Below, piece by piece: positions 17,595 to 26,083 of a stretch of DNA of 64,000 nt. Positions within the stretch are counted from its first letter, which is position 1; every line of letters begins with the position of its first letter. Made by a program: the position numbers and the translations under genes. Below the pieces are notes generated by a model. It saw only the letters and a list, made by a program, of their open reading frames with translations, was not told the origin of the DNA and ran no database searches. The DNA is from Streptomyces inusitatus (GTDB taxonomy: Bacteria > Actinomycetota > Actinomycetes > Streptomycetales > Streptomycetaceae), in assembly GCF_014651115.1 (NCBI RefSeq), contig NZ_BMWG01000003.1, positions 331,685 through 395,684 of the forward strand, given 5' to 3'.

Positions 17595-18212
17595 TCAGCC
17601 CACCTCGAAGCCGAGCGCCGCCGCGATCACGGCCGCCTGCCCCAGATCGATCCTGGCTCCCTCGATCCGCACCGTCAGCGGATCGAGCGAGGACAGCTCA
17701 CTCCCCCGCAGATCCGCCCCGGCCAACCGCGCGCTGTGCAGCATCGCCCCCGACAGATCCACCCCCGTCACCGCCGCCCCCTCCAGCCGCGCCCCCGTCA
17801 GATCGCACTCCCGCATCCTCACCCCCTCGAACACCGCCCCCCTCAGATCCGCCCCCGGCAGCCCGGCGAAGGACCAATCCCCTCCGACCACCTTGAACAG
17901 CCCGAAGGTGCACCGCTGAAACAGGCTCCCGACCCCCTTGCACTGCTCGAAGGCCGCGTCGAAGAAGCCGCACCCCTTGAAGACACAGTTGGTGAACGCC
18001 GCGTTCACATGCCGCGACGCGTTGAACTTCACCCCGGAGAAAGTGCACTCGTCGAAAACCGCCCCGTCATTCACCACCTCCGTCCAGTCCATGTCGTAGA
18101 ACGTGTACCGAACAAACCTCTCCCCCGACAGCTCCCTCCCGTACCAGTCCTCCCCCCTGACGATCCGCTCCTCATCGGGCACCTGAGCCTCCGCCCGCAC
18201 CCGGATCGCCAT
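17595..18212 (-). CDS. Pentapeptide-repeat protein
   Basis: 205 aa from ATG 18212 (GAGAGGG 5 nt upstream; GTG 18224 is an alternative). Two blocks of A(D/N)LxG-type repeats: residues ~50-95 with Cys/Phe-rich rungs (FDECTFSGVKFNASRH, FTNCVFKGCGFFDAAFEQC) and ~115-175 (GADLRGAVFEGVRMRECDLTGARLEGAAVTGVDLSGAMLHSARLAGADLRGSELSS). Such repeats fold as a right-handed quadrilateral beta-helix; some members mimic DNA and protect gyrase, but most have no known role. Monocistronic, no hint of partner. Confidence 0.88.
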   Translation of the reverse strand: MAIRVRAEAQVPDEERIVRGEDWYGRELSGERFVRYTFYDMDWTEVVNDGAVFDECTFSGVKFNASRHVNAAFTNCVFKGCGFFDAAFEQCKGVGSLFQRCTFGLFKVVGGDWSFAGLPGADLRGAVFEGVRMRECDLTGARLEGAAVTGVDLSGAMLHSARLAGADLRGSELSSLDPLTVRIEGARIDLGQAAVIAAALGFEVG

Positions 18213-18317
18213 TCGCCCTCTCACGCCTGATCGCCATACCCCCGATTGAACACCCGCCCACTGACAACCCCCCGCGACCAGGCCGGAAGCCCGCCGCCCG
18301 GACCCCGGTCCGAGCCC

Positions 18318-18788
18318 TCACGCCCTCGCGACCGCCAGCAGGTGCGAGCTGGACGCGAGCAGCGCGGGGTACGGATCCGCGAGCCGTGCGGAGGCCAGTG
18401 CGGCGGTGAACATCGGGGAGTCGATCAGGCTCTCCCCGCTGTGCCGCTCGGCGGCCTTCAGGCAGGCCCAGGCCGGTCCCTCGACGCCGTGGAGGGCGAT
18501 TCCGCCGAATCCGGCGGCCGTGAGTTCCTCGGTGAGGCCTTCCGCCGTGTGGAAGTACGCGGCCGTGAATCCTTTCCGCCCCGGTTCATGGCGTCCGGTC
18601 CGGAGGATGTCGGCCACGGCCTCGCCGACGGCTTCACCTCCGAGGAGCGTGGTCGCCACATGCTCGTACAGCGAGGCATAACGCCCGATGGCGGCGGCAG
18701 CCACCAGACCGCCCGGCCGCAGGACCCTTCGGGCCTCGGCGAGTGCCCGATCCCGCTCGGCGCGCTCCAGCAGGTGACGGACGGGGGC
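18318..18788 (-). pseudogene. 5'-truncated class I SAM methyltransferase remnant
   Basis: From 18788 downward the frame reads VRHLLERAERDRALAEARRVLRPGG, the end of the Rossmann fold in a common actinobacterial methyltransferase family. It continues through AAAAIGRYASLYEHVA, KGFTAAYFHTAEGLTEELTAAGF and HSGESLIDSPMF to a normal C-terminus. The SAM-binding half (about 100-120 residues with the GxGxG loop) is missing: upstream of 18788 the frame is open but unrelated (Arg/Ala-rich). Only about 180 bp separate it from the glycosyltransferase start. The remnant could be translated from GTG 18704 (128 aa), but it could not bind SAM. Confidence 0.6.
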
Positions 18789-18969
18789 TGCTCGTCGTCC
18801 GCGGGCTCGGCGCTCGCGTCTCCTGGAGCCTCAGGCCGCAGGTCGGCAAGACCGTGCGGGCCGCCCTCGCGGCCCGCAGGCCCTGACGCACGCCCGGTCG
18901 GAGCGGGTGCGGGCCGCCGGAGCAGCGGCAGGTGGCCAGTGGGTAGCATCGCGGCTTCGGGACGGACAA

Positions 18970-19866
18970 ATGGTGGAGTGGAGTCGAGTCGTGACGCGAC
19001 CGCGTGTGGGTGTGGCCGTACTGACCATGGGGAACAGGCCCGTCGAGCTCCGGGCCTTGCTCGACTCCGTCGCGATGCAGGACGAGCCCCCCGCCCGTGT
19101 CGTGGTCGTGGGCAATGGAGCGCCGTTGCCGGAGCTGCCGGAGGGGGTGACGGCGGTGGAGGTGCCGGAGAACCTGGGGGTGTCCGGGGGGCGGAATGTC
19201 GCGATGGAGCGACTCCGGGAGTTCGGCGACGTCGACGTGCTGGTCGATCTGGACGACGACGGGCTGCTCGTGGAGCGGGATGTCTTCACGCGGATCGCGG
19301 ATCTGTACGAGACGGATCCGAAGCTGGGGATCGTGTCGTTCCGGATCGCGGACGAGCATGGGGAGACGCAGCGGCGGCATGTGCCGAGGCTGCGGGCGAA
19401 GGACCCGATGCGCGGGGGGCTGGTGACGACGTTCCTCGGAGGCGGGCACGCGCTGTCCATGCCGATGCTGGAGCGGACCGGGGGGTGGCCCGAGGAGTTC
19501 TTCTTCACGCACGAGGAGACGGATCTCGCGTGGCGGGCGCTGGACGACGGGTGGAAGGTGCTCTACGAGCCCCGGTTGCTGCTCCAGCACCCGAAGACCT
19601 CGCCCGCGCGGCACGCCGTGTACTACCGGATGACCGCGCGCAACCGGGTCTGGCTGGCGAAGCGGAACCTTCCCGCGCCGCTGGTGCCGCTCTATCTGGG
19701 GAGCTGGACCGCGCTGACGCTGCTGCGGACGCGGTCCGGGGAGGGGCTGAAGGCGTGGGCCGGCGGGTTCGCGGAGGGGGTGCGGGAGCCCTGTGGGGAG
19801 CGGAAGCCGATGAAGTGGTCGACGGTGTGGTGGATGGCGAAGCTGGGACGGCCGCCGGTCATCTGA
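18970..19866 (+). CDS. Family 2 (GT2) glycosyltransferase
   Basis: 298 aa from ATG 18970; GTG 18991 is an equally plausible start, giving MTRPRVGVAVLTMGNRP. GT-A features: AVLTMGNRPVELRALLDSV, VVVVGNGAP, NLGVSGGRNVAME, a DxD-type motif in LVDLDDDGLL, GGGHALSMPMLERTGGWPEEFFFTHEETDLAWRA (acceptor/catalytic ED-like region) and LLQHPKTSPARH. It transfers a sugar from a nucleotide donor; acceptor unknown. Soluble, without clear transmembrane helices. The 3' end converges with the amidohydrolase, 8 bp apart. Confidence 0.88.
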   Translation: MVEWSRVVTRPRVGVAVLTMGNRPVELRALLDSVAMQDEPPARVVVVGNGAPLPELPEGVTAVEVPENLGVSGGRNVAMERLREFGDVDVLVDLDDDGLLVERDVFTRIADLYETDPKLGIVSFRIADEHGETQRRHVPRLRAKDPMRGGLVTTFLGGGHALSMPMLERTGGWPEEFFFTHEETDLAWRALDDGWKVLYEPRLLLQHPKTSPARHAVYYRMTARNRVWLAKRNLPAPLVPLYLGSWTALTLLRTRSGEGLKAWAGGFAEGVREPCGERKPMKWSTVWWMAKLGRPPVI

Positions 19867-19874
19867 GAAGCGGC

Positions 19875-21092
19875 TCAGCCCGCCCAGAGTCCTTCCGGGG
19901 TGAGGCCGAGGAGGTCGATGGCGTTGCCCCGGACGATGCGGTGGACGGTCTCCGGGGGCAGATGCGCCATCTGCTCCTCGCCGACCCGGCGGGAGTCGGG
20001 CCAGGTGGAGTCCGAGTGGGGGTAGTCGGTCTCGTAGAGGACGTTCCCCGCTCCGACGGCGTCGAGGTTGCGCAGGCCGAAGGCGTCGTCGAAGAAGCAG
20101 CCGTATATGTGCCCGGCGAACAGCTCCGACGGCGGGCGCAGCACCTTCTCGGCGACGCCGCCCCAGGCGCGGTTCTCCTTCCATACGGCGTCGGCGCGCT
20201 CCAGGATGTAGGGGATCCAGCCGATCTGACCCTCGGCGTACATGATCCGGAGCTTGGGGAAGCGCTCGAAGACGCCGCTCATCAGCCAGTCGACCATCGA
20301 GAAGCAGCAGTTCGCGAAGGTGATGGTGGAGCCGACGGCGGGGGGCGCGTCGGCGGAGGTGGAGGGCATCTTCGAGGATGAGCCGATGTGCATGGCGATG
20401 ACGGTGCCGGTCTCGTCGCAGGCGCGCAGGAACGGGTCCCAGGCGTCGCCGTGGATGGAGGGCAGCCCGAGGAAGGGCGGTATCTCGGAGAAGGCGACCG
20501 CCCGCACGCCGCGCGCCGCGTTCCGGCGGACCTCCGCCGCCGCGAGGGAGGCGTCCCACAGGGGTACGAGGGTGAGCGGGACGAGCCGGCCGCCGGCCTC
20601 GGGGCCGCACCACTCCTCGACCATCCAGTCGTTGTAGGCGCGGACGCCGAGCAGGGCCAGTTCGCGGTCCGCGGCCTCGGTGAAGGTCTGGCCGCAGAAG
20701 CGCGGGAAGGTCGGGAAGCAGAGCGCGGACTGCACATGGTTGACGTCCATGTCCGCGAGCCGGTCGGGCACCCGGTAGGAGCCCGGCCGCATCCGCTCAT
20801 AGGTGATGATCTCCAGCTTGATCTCGTCGCGGTCGTAGCCGACGGCGGTGTCGAGCCGGGTGAGCGGACGGCGCAGATCCTCGTACACCCACCAGTCGCC
20901 GACCGGGCCGTCGTCGCCGCGCTCGCCCATGACGGGGGCGAAGCGTCCGCCGAGGAAGGTCATTTCCTTGAGGGGGGCGCGGACCACACGCGGGGCGACG
21001 TCCCGGTACTTCGACGGGAGCCGGTCCCGCCAGACATGAGGGGGCTCCACCGTGTGGTCGTCCACCGAGATGATCTTCGGGAAGGTCTCCAT
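19875..21092 (-). CDS. ACMSD-like amidohydrolase (amidohydrolase 2 family)
   Basis: 405 aa from ATG 21092; GTG 21101 would add three residues, and neither has a Shine-Dalgarno, so a leaderless or very short-leader transcript is possible. Motifs: ISVDDHTVEPPHVW (reduced DxH metal motif), NHVQSALCFPTFPRFCGQ, VIAMHIGSSSK (metal His), LRIMYAEGQIGWIPY and the terminal Asp in YETDYPHSDSTWPDS. Relatives decarboxylate or hydrolyse carboxylated (often aromatic) intermediates. A perfect copy of the CTGACG palindrome sits 22 bp upstream, tying it to the other catabolic operons. Confidence 0.88.
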   Translation of the reverse strand: METFPKIISVDDHTVEPPHVWRDRLPSKYRDVAPRVVRAPLKEMTFLGGRFAPVMGERGDDGPVGDWWVYEDLRRPLTRLDTAVGYDRDEIKLEIITYERMRPGSYRVPDRLADMDVNHVQSALCFPTFPRFCGQTFTEAADRELALLGVRAYNDWMVEEWCGPEAGGRLVPLTLVPLWDASLAAAEVRRNAARGVRAVAFSEIPPFLGLPSIHGDAWDPFLRACDETGTVIAMHIGSSSKMPSTSADAPPAVGSTITFANCCFSMVDWLMSGVFERFPKLRIMYAEGQIGWIPYILERADAVWKENRAWGGVAEKVLRPPSELFAGHIYGCFFDDAFGLRNLDAVGAGNVLYETDYPHSDSTWPDSRRVGEEQMAHLPPETVHRIVRGNAIDLLGLTPEGLWAG

Positions 21093-21113
21093 GGATTTCA
21101 CGGTAGCGCCGAT

Positions 21114-21128
21114 CTGACGGCACGTCAG
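21114..21128. promoter_or_regulatory. Operator site 4: CTGACG-GCA-CGTCAG
   Basis: Perfect arms, immediately upstream of the amidohydrolase start, where it would overlap the promoter or first transcribed bases. Confidence 0.7.
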
Positions 21129-21143
21129 CTACGCGAGAGGGAG

Positions 21144-21293
21144 CACGCACGCGGAGGGGCCGTGCAGGGCGGGGGCAGGCGCGGGCAACCCCAGCGGACG
21201 GAAACACGCACGCGGAGGGGCCGCGCAGGGCGGGGGCAGGCGCGGGCAACCCCAGCGGACGGAAACACGCACGCGGAGGGGCCGCGCAGGGTT
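21144..21293. repeat. 61-bp tandem repeat, about 2.4 copies
   Basis: Units begin CACGCACGCGGAGGGGCC and end GCGGACGGAAA at 21144-21204, 21205-21265 and, partial, 21266-21293. Copies 1 and 2 differ at a single base. No open frame is conserved across the units. Confidence 0.85.
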
Positions 21294-21362
21294 CGGGTCC
21301 GGGACGTAAAGCGGCGCAGCTCGCGCGGAGCGCGGTGAGGAAAGCAGTCCCGGACCCGAACC
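21290..21362. repeat. Long inverted repeat (16-bp perfect arms)
   Basis: Arm GGTTCGGGTCCGGGAC (21290-21305) pairs perfectly with 21347-21362 across a 41-nt loop that itself contains GC-rich self-complementary sequence. No T-tract. May be a bidirectional terminator or an RNA structure between the amidohydrolase and deacetylase genes. Confidence 0.7.
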
Positions 21363-21521
21363 CGGAGCGGACCCGCACCCCGACCACCGACCCACACCGA
21401 CCCACGGGCCGCACCAGCCACACGGGCCGCACCGGCCGCCACCACCACCGCCGACCGCCACCGCCCCCGAAACCAGCACCAAAGCCCCCCGCCAGTGAAC
21501 CCCGATCCCCCTTTTCCCCTC

Positions 21522-21563
21522 TTGGTGACCGGCGAGTCGAGTAGCTATACACCATGTGTATAG
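21522..21563 (+). promoter_or_regulatory. Deacetylase promoter with overlapping 19-bp palindrome
   Basis: TTGGTG (21522-21527), an 18-bp spacer and TATACA (21546-21551) resemble a housekeeping promoter. The -10 lies inside CTATACAC-CAT-GTGTATAG (21545-21563), a perfect 8-bp-arm palindrome, so a dimeric repressor (GntR- or TetR-like) would block it. The regulator is not adjacent. Confidence 0.6.
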
Positions 21564-21636
21564 TCGGCAGAGCCCGCCGGTGGCCACGGTGAGAGCACAC
21601 TCCAGCCCATCGCGAACCACCCAGGGGGAACCCTTC

Positions 21637-22434
21637 ATGCCCGCTCGCCCCAGGAGGCTCAGGGTCGCCGCCGCCGTCGCGGCAGCCGCGGCGCTGACCC
21701 TCGCCCTCGGCGCCTGCGCCGGCTCGACCGCGCCGGCCGACGCCCGCGCCGACGCGCTGGAGGGCGGGAAGTCGCTCGCCGACACCGCCGTCCCCGCCAC
21801 CGACGTCAGCCCCGCCGACCCGGTCGACTGCGAGCAGGAGAAGTGCATCGCCCTCACCTTCGACGCGGGACCGGGCAAGGACACCCCCGAGCTGCTCGAC
21901 ACCCTGAAGAAGGAGAAGGTCCCCGCGACCTTCTTCCTGCTCGGCAAGAAGCACATCACCAAGTACCCGGCCGTGGTGAAACGTCTCTCCGACGAGGGTC
22001 ACGAGGTCGCCAACCACACCTGGACCCACAAGCGCCTCGACCGCCTCAAGCCGGACAAGATCCGCGAGGAGCTGGAGCTCGCGCAGAACGCGATAGCAAA
22101 GATCACCGGCAAGAAGCCCACCCTGATGCGCCCGCCGCAGGGCCGGATCAACGACGACGTCACCGCCGTCACCAAGGAACTGGGGCTGGCGCAGGTCCTG
22201 TGGAGCGCCACCGCCAAGGACTACTCCACCAATGACTCCGCCCTGATCACCAAGCGAATACTGAAGCAGGCGTCACGCGACGGAGTCATCCTTCTGCATG
22301 ACATCTACGACGGAACCGTCCCCGCGGTCCCGGGAATCATCAAGGGACTCAAGGACCGCGGCTACACCTTCGTCACCGTTTCCCAGCTCCTCGCACCGGC
22401 AAAGGCCAACCCGGGCGAGATCTATCGCCCCTGA
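21637..22434 (+). CDS. Lipoprotein polysaccharide deacetylase (CE4 / NodB domain)
   Basis: 265 aa from ATG 21637 (AGGGGGAA upstream). The N-terminus is a lipoprotein signal with lipobox LGAC, so the enzyme is anchored outside the membrane. CE4 motifs: motif 1 TFDAGPG (the second Asp of the usual TFDDGP, a metal ligand, is Ala), motif 2 HEVANHTWTH (HxxxH zinc ligands), motif 3 RPPQGRIN, motif 4 WSATAKDY, motif 5 ILLHDI. Family members de-N-acetylate peptidoglycan, chitin or other N-acetylated polysaccharides. The Asp-to-Ala change occurs in some CE4 proteins, so activity should not be assumed lost. Followed by a hairpin at 22439. Confidence 0.92.
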   Translation: MPARPRRLRVAAAVAAAAALTLALGACAGSTAPADARADALEGGKSLADTAVPATDVSPADPVDCEQEKCIALTFDAGPGKDTPELLDTLKKEKVPATFFLLGKKHITKYPAVVKRLSDEGHEVANHTWTHKRLDRLKPDKIREELELAQNAIAKITGKKPTLMRPPQGRINDDVTAVTKELGLAQVLWSATAKDYSTNDSALITKRILKQASRDGVILLHDIYDGTVPAVPGIIKGLKDRGYTFVTVSQLLAPAKANPGEIYRP

Positions 22435-22438
22435 CCCC

Positions 22439-22479
22439 GCAGGGCCCGGAACAGCCGATACGCCGCTGTCCGGCCCTGC
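22439..22479 (+). terminator. Hairpin after the deacetylase
   Basis: GCAGGGCCCGGAACAGC and GCTGTCCGGCCCTGC pair almost completely around a 9-nt loop, starting 5 nt after the stop. No T-tract. Confidence 0.55.
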
Positions 22480-22666
22480 CCGCCCCCGGGGGAACCAGCC
22501 CCTCGGGGAAGCCCGCGCACAGAGCCGTGCCGGGCCCCGGACGGGCGAGGCGGCCCCCGTCCCACAGCGACAAAACGCGATCTGCAAGCATCCCGTTACT
22601 GACGGGGCCGCCATGCACAAGGCAGACTGTCGGGTGCGAATCGGCAGTTCGGGGCAGGGGGCAGCA

Positions 22667-25609
22667 ATGGACCGTGACAACGGGCCACGCGTACCGGAGC
22701 AGCGAGTTCCGGCGCCCAGTGAGGTTATTGAGCTGTACTTCAGCGTGCTCGGTCCGGTGCGGGCCCGGCGAAGAGGCGAAGTGTTGCCGTCCGGTTCACC
22801 TCAGCAACGCGCCCTGCTGGCCGCGCTGCTGATGCGCGACGGCCGCACCGCGACCGCCTCCGAGCTGATCGACGCGATCTGGGGCGAGGACCCACCGTCC
22901 CAGGCCCTCGCCGCCGTCCGCACCTACGCCTCCAGACTCCGCAAGATCCTCACCGCGAACGCGCTGGTCAGCGAGTCCGGCGGCTACGCCATAAGGATCC
23001 GGCGGGACAGCGTCGACCTCTTCGTCGCCCAGGAACTGGCGCTGGAGGCGGAGAAGGCCCGCGCGGCCGGGGACCGCAACCAGGCCCGGACCCTGATCGA
23101 CAGATCGCTCGGGCTGTGGGACGGCGAGGCGCTGGCCAACGTCCCGGGGCCGTACGCCGAGAACCAGCGCACCCGGCTCGACGAATGGCGGCTCCAGCTA
23201 CTGGAGACCCGTCTCGAACTCGACCTGGAGACCGGCTGCCACGCCGAGGCCGTCTCCGAGCTGACCGCGCTCACCGCCGCCCACCCGCTGCGCGAACGGC
23301 TGCGCGAGCTGCTCATGCTGGCGCTCTACCGCAGCGGACGGCAGGCCGAGGCCCTCGCGGTGTACGCCGACACCCGCCGGCTCCTCGCCGAGGAGCTGGG
23401 CGTCGACCCGCGCGCCGAACTCTCCCAGCTGCAGCAGCGCATCCTGCGCGCCGACGAGGAGCTGGACCGCCCCAGCGAGGACCAGGCCCCCGGCCCCCAG
23501 ATCGCCCGCCCGGCGCAGCTCCCGGCGACCGTCCCCGACTTCACCGGCCGGGCCTCCTTCGTACGGGAGCTGGGCGCGCGCCTCGCCGGTTCCGACGGCT
23601 CGGTGATGGCCGTCTCCGCGCTCGCGGGCATCGGCGGCGTCGGCAAGACCACGCTCGCCGTCCATGTCGCCCACGAGGCCCGCCCGCACTTCCCGGACGG
23701 CCAGCTCTACATCGACCTCCAGGGCGCGGGCAGCCGGGCCGCCGAACCGGCCGCCGTGCTCGGCTCCTTCCTGCGCGCGCTCGGCGTCCAGGACACCTCC
23801 ATCCCCGACTCGCCCGAGGAGCGGGCCGCGCTCTACCGCTCCACCATCGCGGGCCGCCGGATCCTGATCCTGCTCGACAACGCGCGCGACGCCGCCCAGA
23901 TCCGCCCGCTGCTGCCCGGGGCCTCCGGCTGCGCCGCGCTGATCACCAGCCGGGTCCGGATGGTCGACCTCGCGGGCGCGCATCTGGTCGACCTCGATGT
24001 GATGTCCCCGGACGAGGCGCTTCAGCTCTTCACCCGGATAGTGGGCGAGGAACGCGTCACCTCCGAGCGGAAGGCCGCCCTGGACGTCGTCGCCGCCTGC
24101 GGCTTCCTCCCGCTGGCGATCCGCATCGCCGCCTCCCGGCTCGCCGCCCGCCGCACCTGGACCGTCTCCGTGCTCGCCGCCAAGCTCGCCGACGAGCGCC
24201 GCAGGCTCGACGAGCTCCAGGCGGGGGACCTCGCCGTCAAGGCGACCTTCGAACTCGGCTACGGCCAACTGGAGCCCGACCAGGCCCGCGCCTTCCGGCT
24301 GCTCGGCCTCGCCGACGGCCCCGACGTCTCTCTCGCGGCGGCCGCCGCCGCGCTCGCGCTGCCCGTCCAGGAGACCGAGGACCTGCTGGAGGCGCTGGTC
24401 GACACCTCCCTCCTGGAGTCCGCCGCGCCCGGCCGGTACCGCTACCACGACCTCGTACGCCTCTACGCGCGCTCCTGCGCCGAGCGGGACGAGAGCCCCG
24501 AGGCCAATGAGACCGCCCTCTCCCGGCTGCTGGACTTCTACCTCGCCACCGTGACCCGGGTGTACACGATCGAACGCCCCGGCGACCGGCTGCCGGACCA
24601 TCTGGAGGCCACCGAGCACGAGGGGCTGCCCTTCGACGGCCGTCAGGAGGCGCTCGACTGGCTCTACACCGAGGCGCACTGCCTGCTGGCCTGCGCCCAG
24701 CAGGCCGCCGCCGGCGGCCGGCTCAGGCGCGCCGTCGACCTGCTGTGGGCCGCGAAGGACCTGGCCGAGTCCGGGGCCAATTCCAAGCAGTACGAGTCCG
24801 CCGCGCTCGTCACCCGCGACGCCGCCCGGACGGCGGGCGACGCCCGCGCCCAGGGCCGCGCCCACACCACGCTCACCCATGTGTGCCTGATCGCCGGGCG
24901 GTACGAGGAGGCCGACGAGCACGCCAGGCAGGCGGATCTGCTGGCCACCCGGGCCCAGGACCCCACCCCGGTCTTCTGGTCCCACAACGACCGGGGGATC
25001 ATCGCCCTGAGCATGGGCCGGCACGCCGAGGCCGACCGCTTCCTCCAGCAGGCCATCGAGGAGGCGCGGGCCGACGACAACGGACCGGGCGAGGCGAGCG
25101 CCCTGTGCAATCTCTCCCGCCTCTATCTCTCCATGGGCCGTACCGAGCAGTCGATAGACCTCGTCCAGCGCGGCATGGACATCTACGACCGCAACGGGCT
25201 CACCATGCGGCTCGCCAACGCCCGCTACGCGCTGGGCATCGCGCTGACCCAGGCGGGACGGCTCACCGAGGCGCTGGACCAGCTCGTGGGGGCGCTGAAC
25301 GGCTTCGAGACCAACCGTCAGCGGCTGTGGGAGGGAACCACCCTCTACCGGATCGCCCAGGCCCATCTGGCCGCCCGCCGCCCGGCCCGCGCCGCCCAGC
25401 ACGCCGAACAGGCCCTCGCGATCGGCTGCATCGGCGGCGACCACACCCGCGCCAACGTCCTCATCACCCTGGGCCGCGCGCTGGCCGCCCTCGGCCAGGC
25501 GGACCGGGCCCGCGCCTGCTGGCGCGAGGCGCTCGCCGTGCACGAGGCCTCGGGGGCGGCGGAGGCGGCGGAGGTACGAGGGCTGCTCGCCCCGCTCAAC
25601 GCCGCCTGA
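22667..25609 (+). CDS. afsR: AfsR, SARP-family global regulator of secondary metabolism
   Basis: 980 aa from ATG 22667 (GGGGG upstream; ATG 22613 is an alternative), close to the ~993 aa of S. coelicolor AfsR. Residues ~22-115 are an OmpR-type winged helix (YFSVLGPVRARRRGE..., LIDAIWGEDPPSQALAAVRTYASRLRK). Residues ~120-265 are the BTAD domain (LDLETGCHAEAVSELTALTA, EELGVDPRAELSQL). From ~288 comes an NB-ARC ATPase with P-loop ALAGIGGVGKTTLA and ILILLDNARD. The C-terminal third is TPR repeats. AfsR is phosphorylated by AfsK and activates afsS, which follows directly; afsK lies at 60723. I base the assignment on domain order plus the adjacent afsS. Confidence 0.92.
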   Translation: MDRDNGPRVPEQRVPAPSEVIELYFSVLGPVRARRRGEVLPSGSPQQRALLAALLMRDGRTATASELIDAIWGEDPPSQALAAVRTYASRLRKILTANALVSESGGYAIRIRRDSVDLFVAQELALEAEKARAAGDRNQARTLIDRSLGLWDGEALANVPGPYAENQRTRLDEWRLQLLETRLELDLETGCHAEAVSELTALTAAHPLRERLRELLMLALYRSGRQAEALAVYADTRRLLAEELGVDPRAELSQLQQRILRADEELDRPSEDQAPGPQIARPAQLPATVPDFTGRASFVRELGARLAGSDGSVMAVSALAGIGGVGKTTLAVHVAHEARPHFPDGQLYIDLQGAGSRAAEPAAVLGSFLRALGVQDTSIPDSPEERAALYRSTIAGRRILILLDNARDAAQIRPLLPGASGCAALITSRVRMVDLAGAHLVDLDVMSPDEALQLFTRIVGEERVTSERKAALDVVAACGFLPLAIRIAASRLAARRTWTVSVLAAKLADERRRLDELQAGDLAVKATFELGYGQLEPDQARAFRLLGLADGPDVSLAAAAAALALPVQETEDLLEALVDTSLLESAAPGRYRYHDLVRLYARSCAERDESPEANETALSRLLDFYLATVTRVYTIERPGDRLPDHLEATEHEGLPFDGRQEALDWLYTEAHCLLACAQQAAAGGRLRRAVDLLWAAKDLAESGANSKQYESAALVTRDAARTAGDARAQGRAHTTLTHVCLIAGRYEEADEHARQADLLATRAQDPTPVFWSHNDRGIIALSMGRHAEADRFLQQAIEEARADDNGPGEASALCNLSRLYLSMGRTEQSIDLVQRGMDIYDRNGLTMRLANARYALGIALTQAGRLTEALDQLVGALNGFETNRQRLWEGTTLYRIAQAHLAARRPARAAQHAEQALAIGCIGGDHTRANVLITLGRALAALGQADRARACWREALAVHEASGAAEAAEVRGLLAPLNAA

Positions 25610-26083
25610 GGGCCCCTGAGCGGCCTCCGGGGGCCTCCGGGACCCCATCCGGGGGCAGGGCCTCCGGAAAGGTCGCGCGGAAGCCGGTGAACCGCTCGGC
25701 GCTCCGGCGCGTTCTGATGGCCGACGGCGTCGTACGCCCGGCCCCGGGGCCCCGCCGGGAACCCCCCGCCGGGAGCCCCGCGCCGGAGCGGAGCGGCAGG
25801 GCCGGAATCGGGCCCCGGCCCACCGCCGAATCCGGCCACCCGTAGGCTGATACAGCCCGCTGCCTGGACGTTCATCGAATGTTTATGCCTGTCGGAGATG
25901 CTCAGGCACACAACGATCCGTCGCGTCGGGGGGCAGACGGATCACCTGGGACTCTCACCTCTCCGGGGGGAAGGTCGAGATCCCACGGCCTTTCGTCCGG
26001 CGACCCTCGGGGGAGTCTCCGGGCGGAAGGCCGTACCCAGTTCAGGTACGAAACGTACGACACGCACGATCCATGGGGGAACC
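25610..26083. other. afsR-afsS intergenic region
   Basis: 474 bp. The first 200 bp are GC-rich spacer with a GGCCCCGGGGCC palindrome near 25740. The rest is the afsS promoter with its direct repeats (25870-25891) and a leader of up to ~190 nt. No supported gene. Confidence 0.6.
25870..25891 (+). promoter_or_regulatory. Putative AfsR-binding direct repeats upstream of afsS
   Basis: GTTCATCGAAT followed directly by GTTTATGCCTG: two 11-nt units sharing GTTYATNNNN. SARP proteins bind such 11-bp-spaced direct repeats overlapping the -35 region, and AfsR (and PhoP) act at the afsS promoter in S. coelicolor. Location and spacing are observed; binding is inferred. Confidence 0.6.

Larger units (their letters stand above)
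21093..21636. other. Gene-free region between amidohydrolase and deacetylase
   Basis: Holds, in order, operator site 4, the 61-bp tandem repeat, the long inverted repeat, a C-rich proline-codon-like stretch (21365-21520) with no supported gene, and the deacetylase promoter with its palindrome. Confidence 0.6.

Noticed and set aside
21365..21520. Proline/threonine-rich small coding region before the deacetylase
   Set aside because: No ribosome site, no codon-position bias, and it ends next to the promoter palindrome; read as non-coding C-rich sequence.
22667..25609. Possibility that this SARP is a pathway-specific regulator rather than AfsR
   Set aside because: Full SARP-NB-ARC-TPR length, an afsS-type gene directly downstream and afsK in the same window favour AfsR; a biosynthetic cluster is absent.
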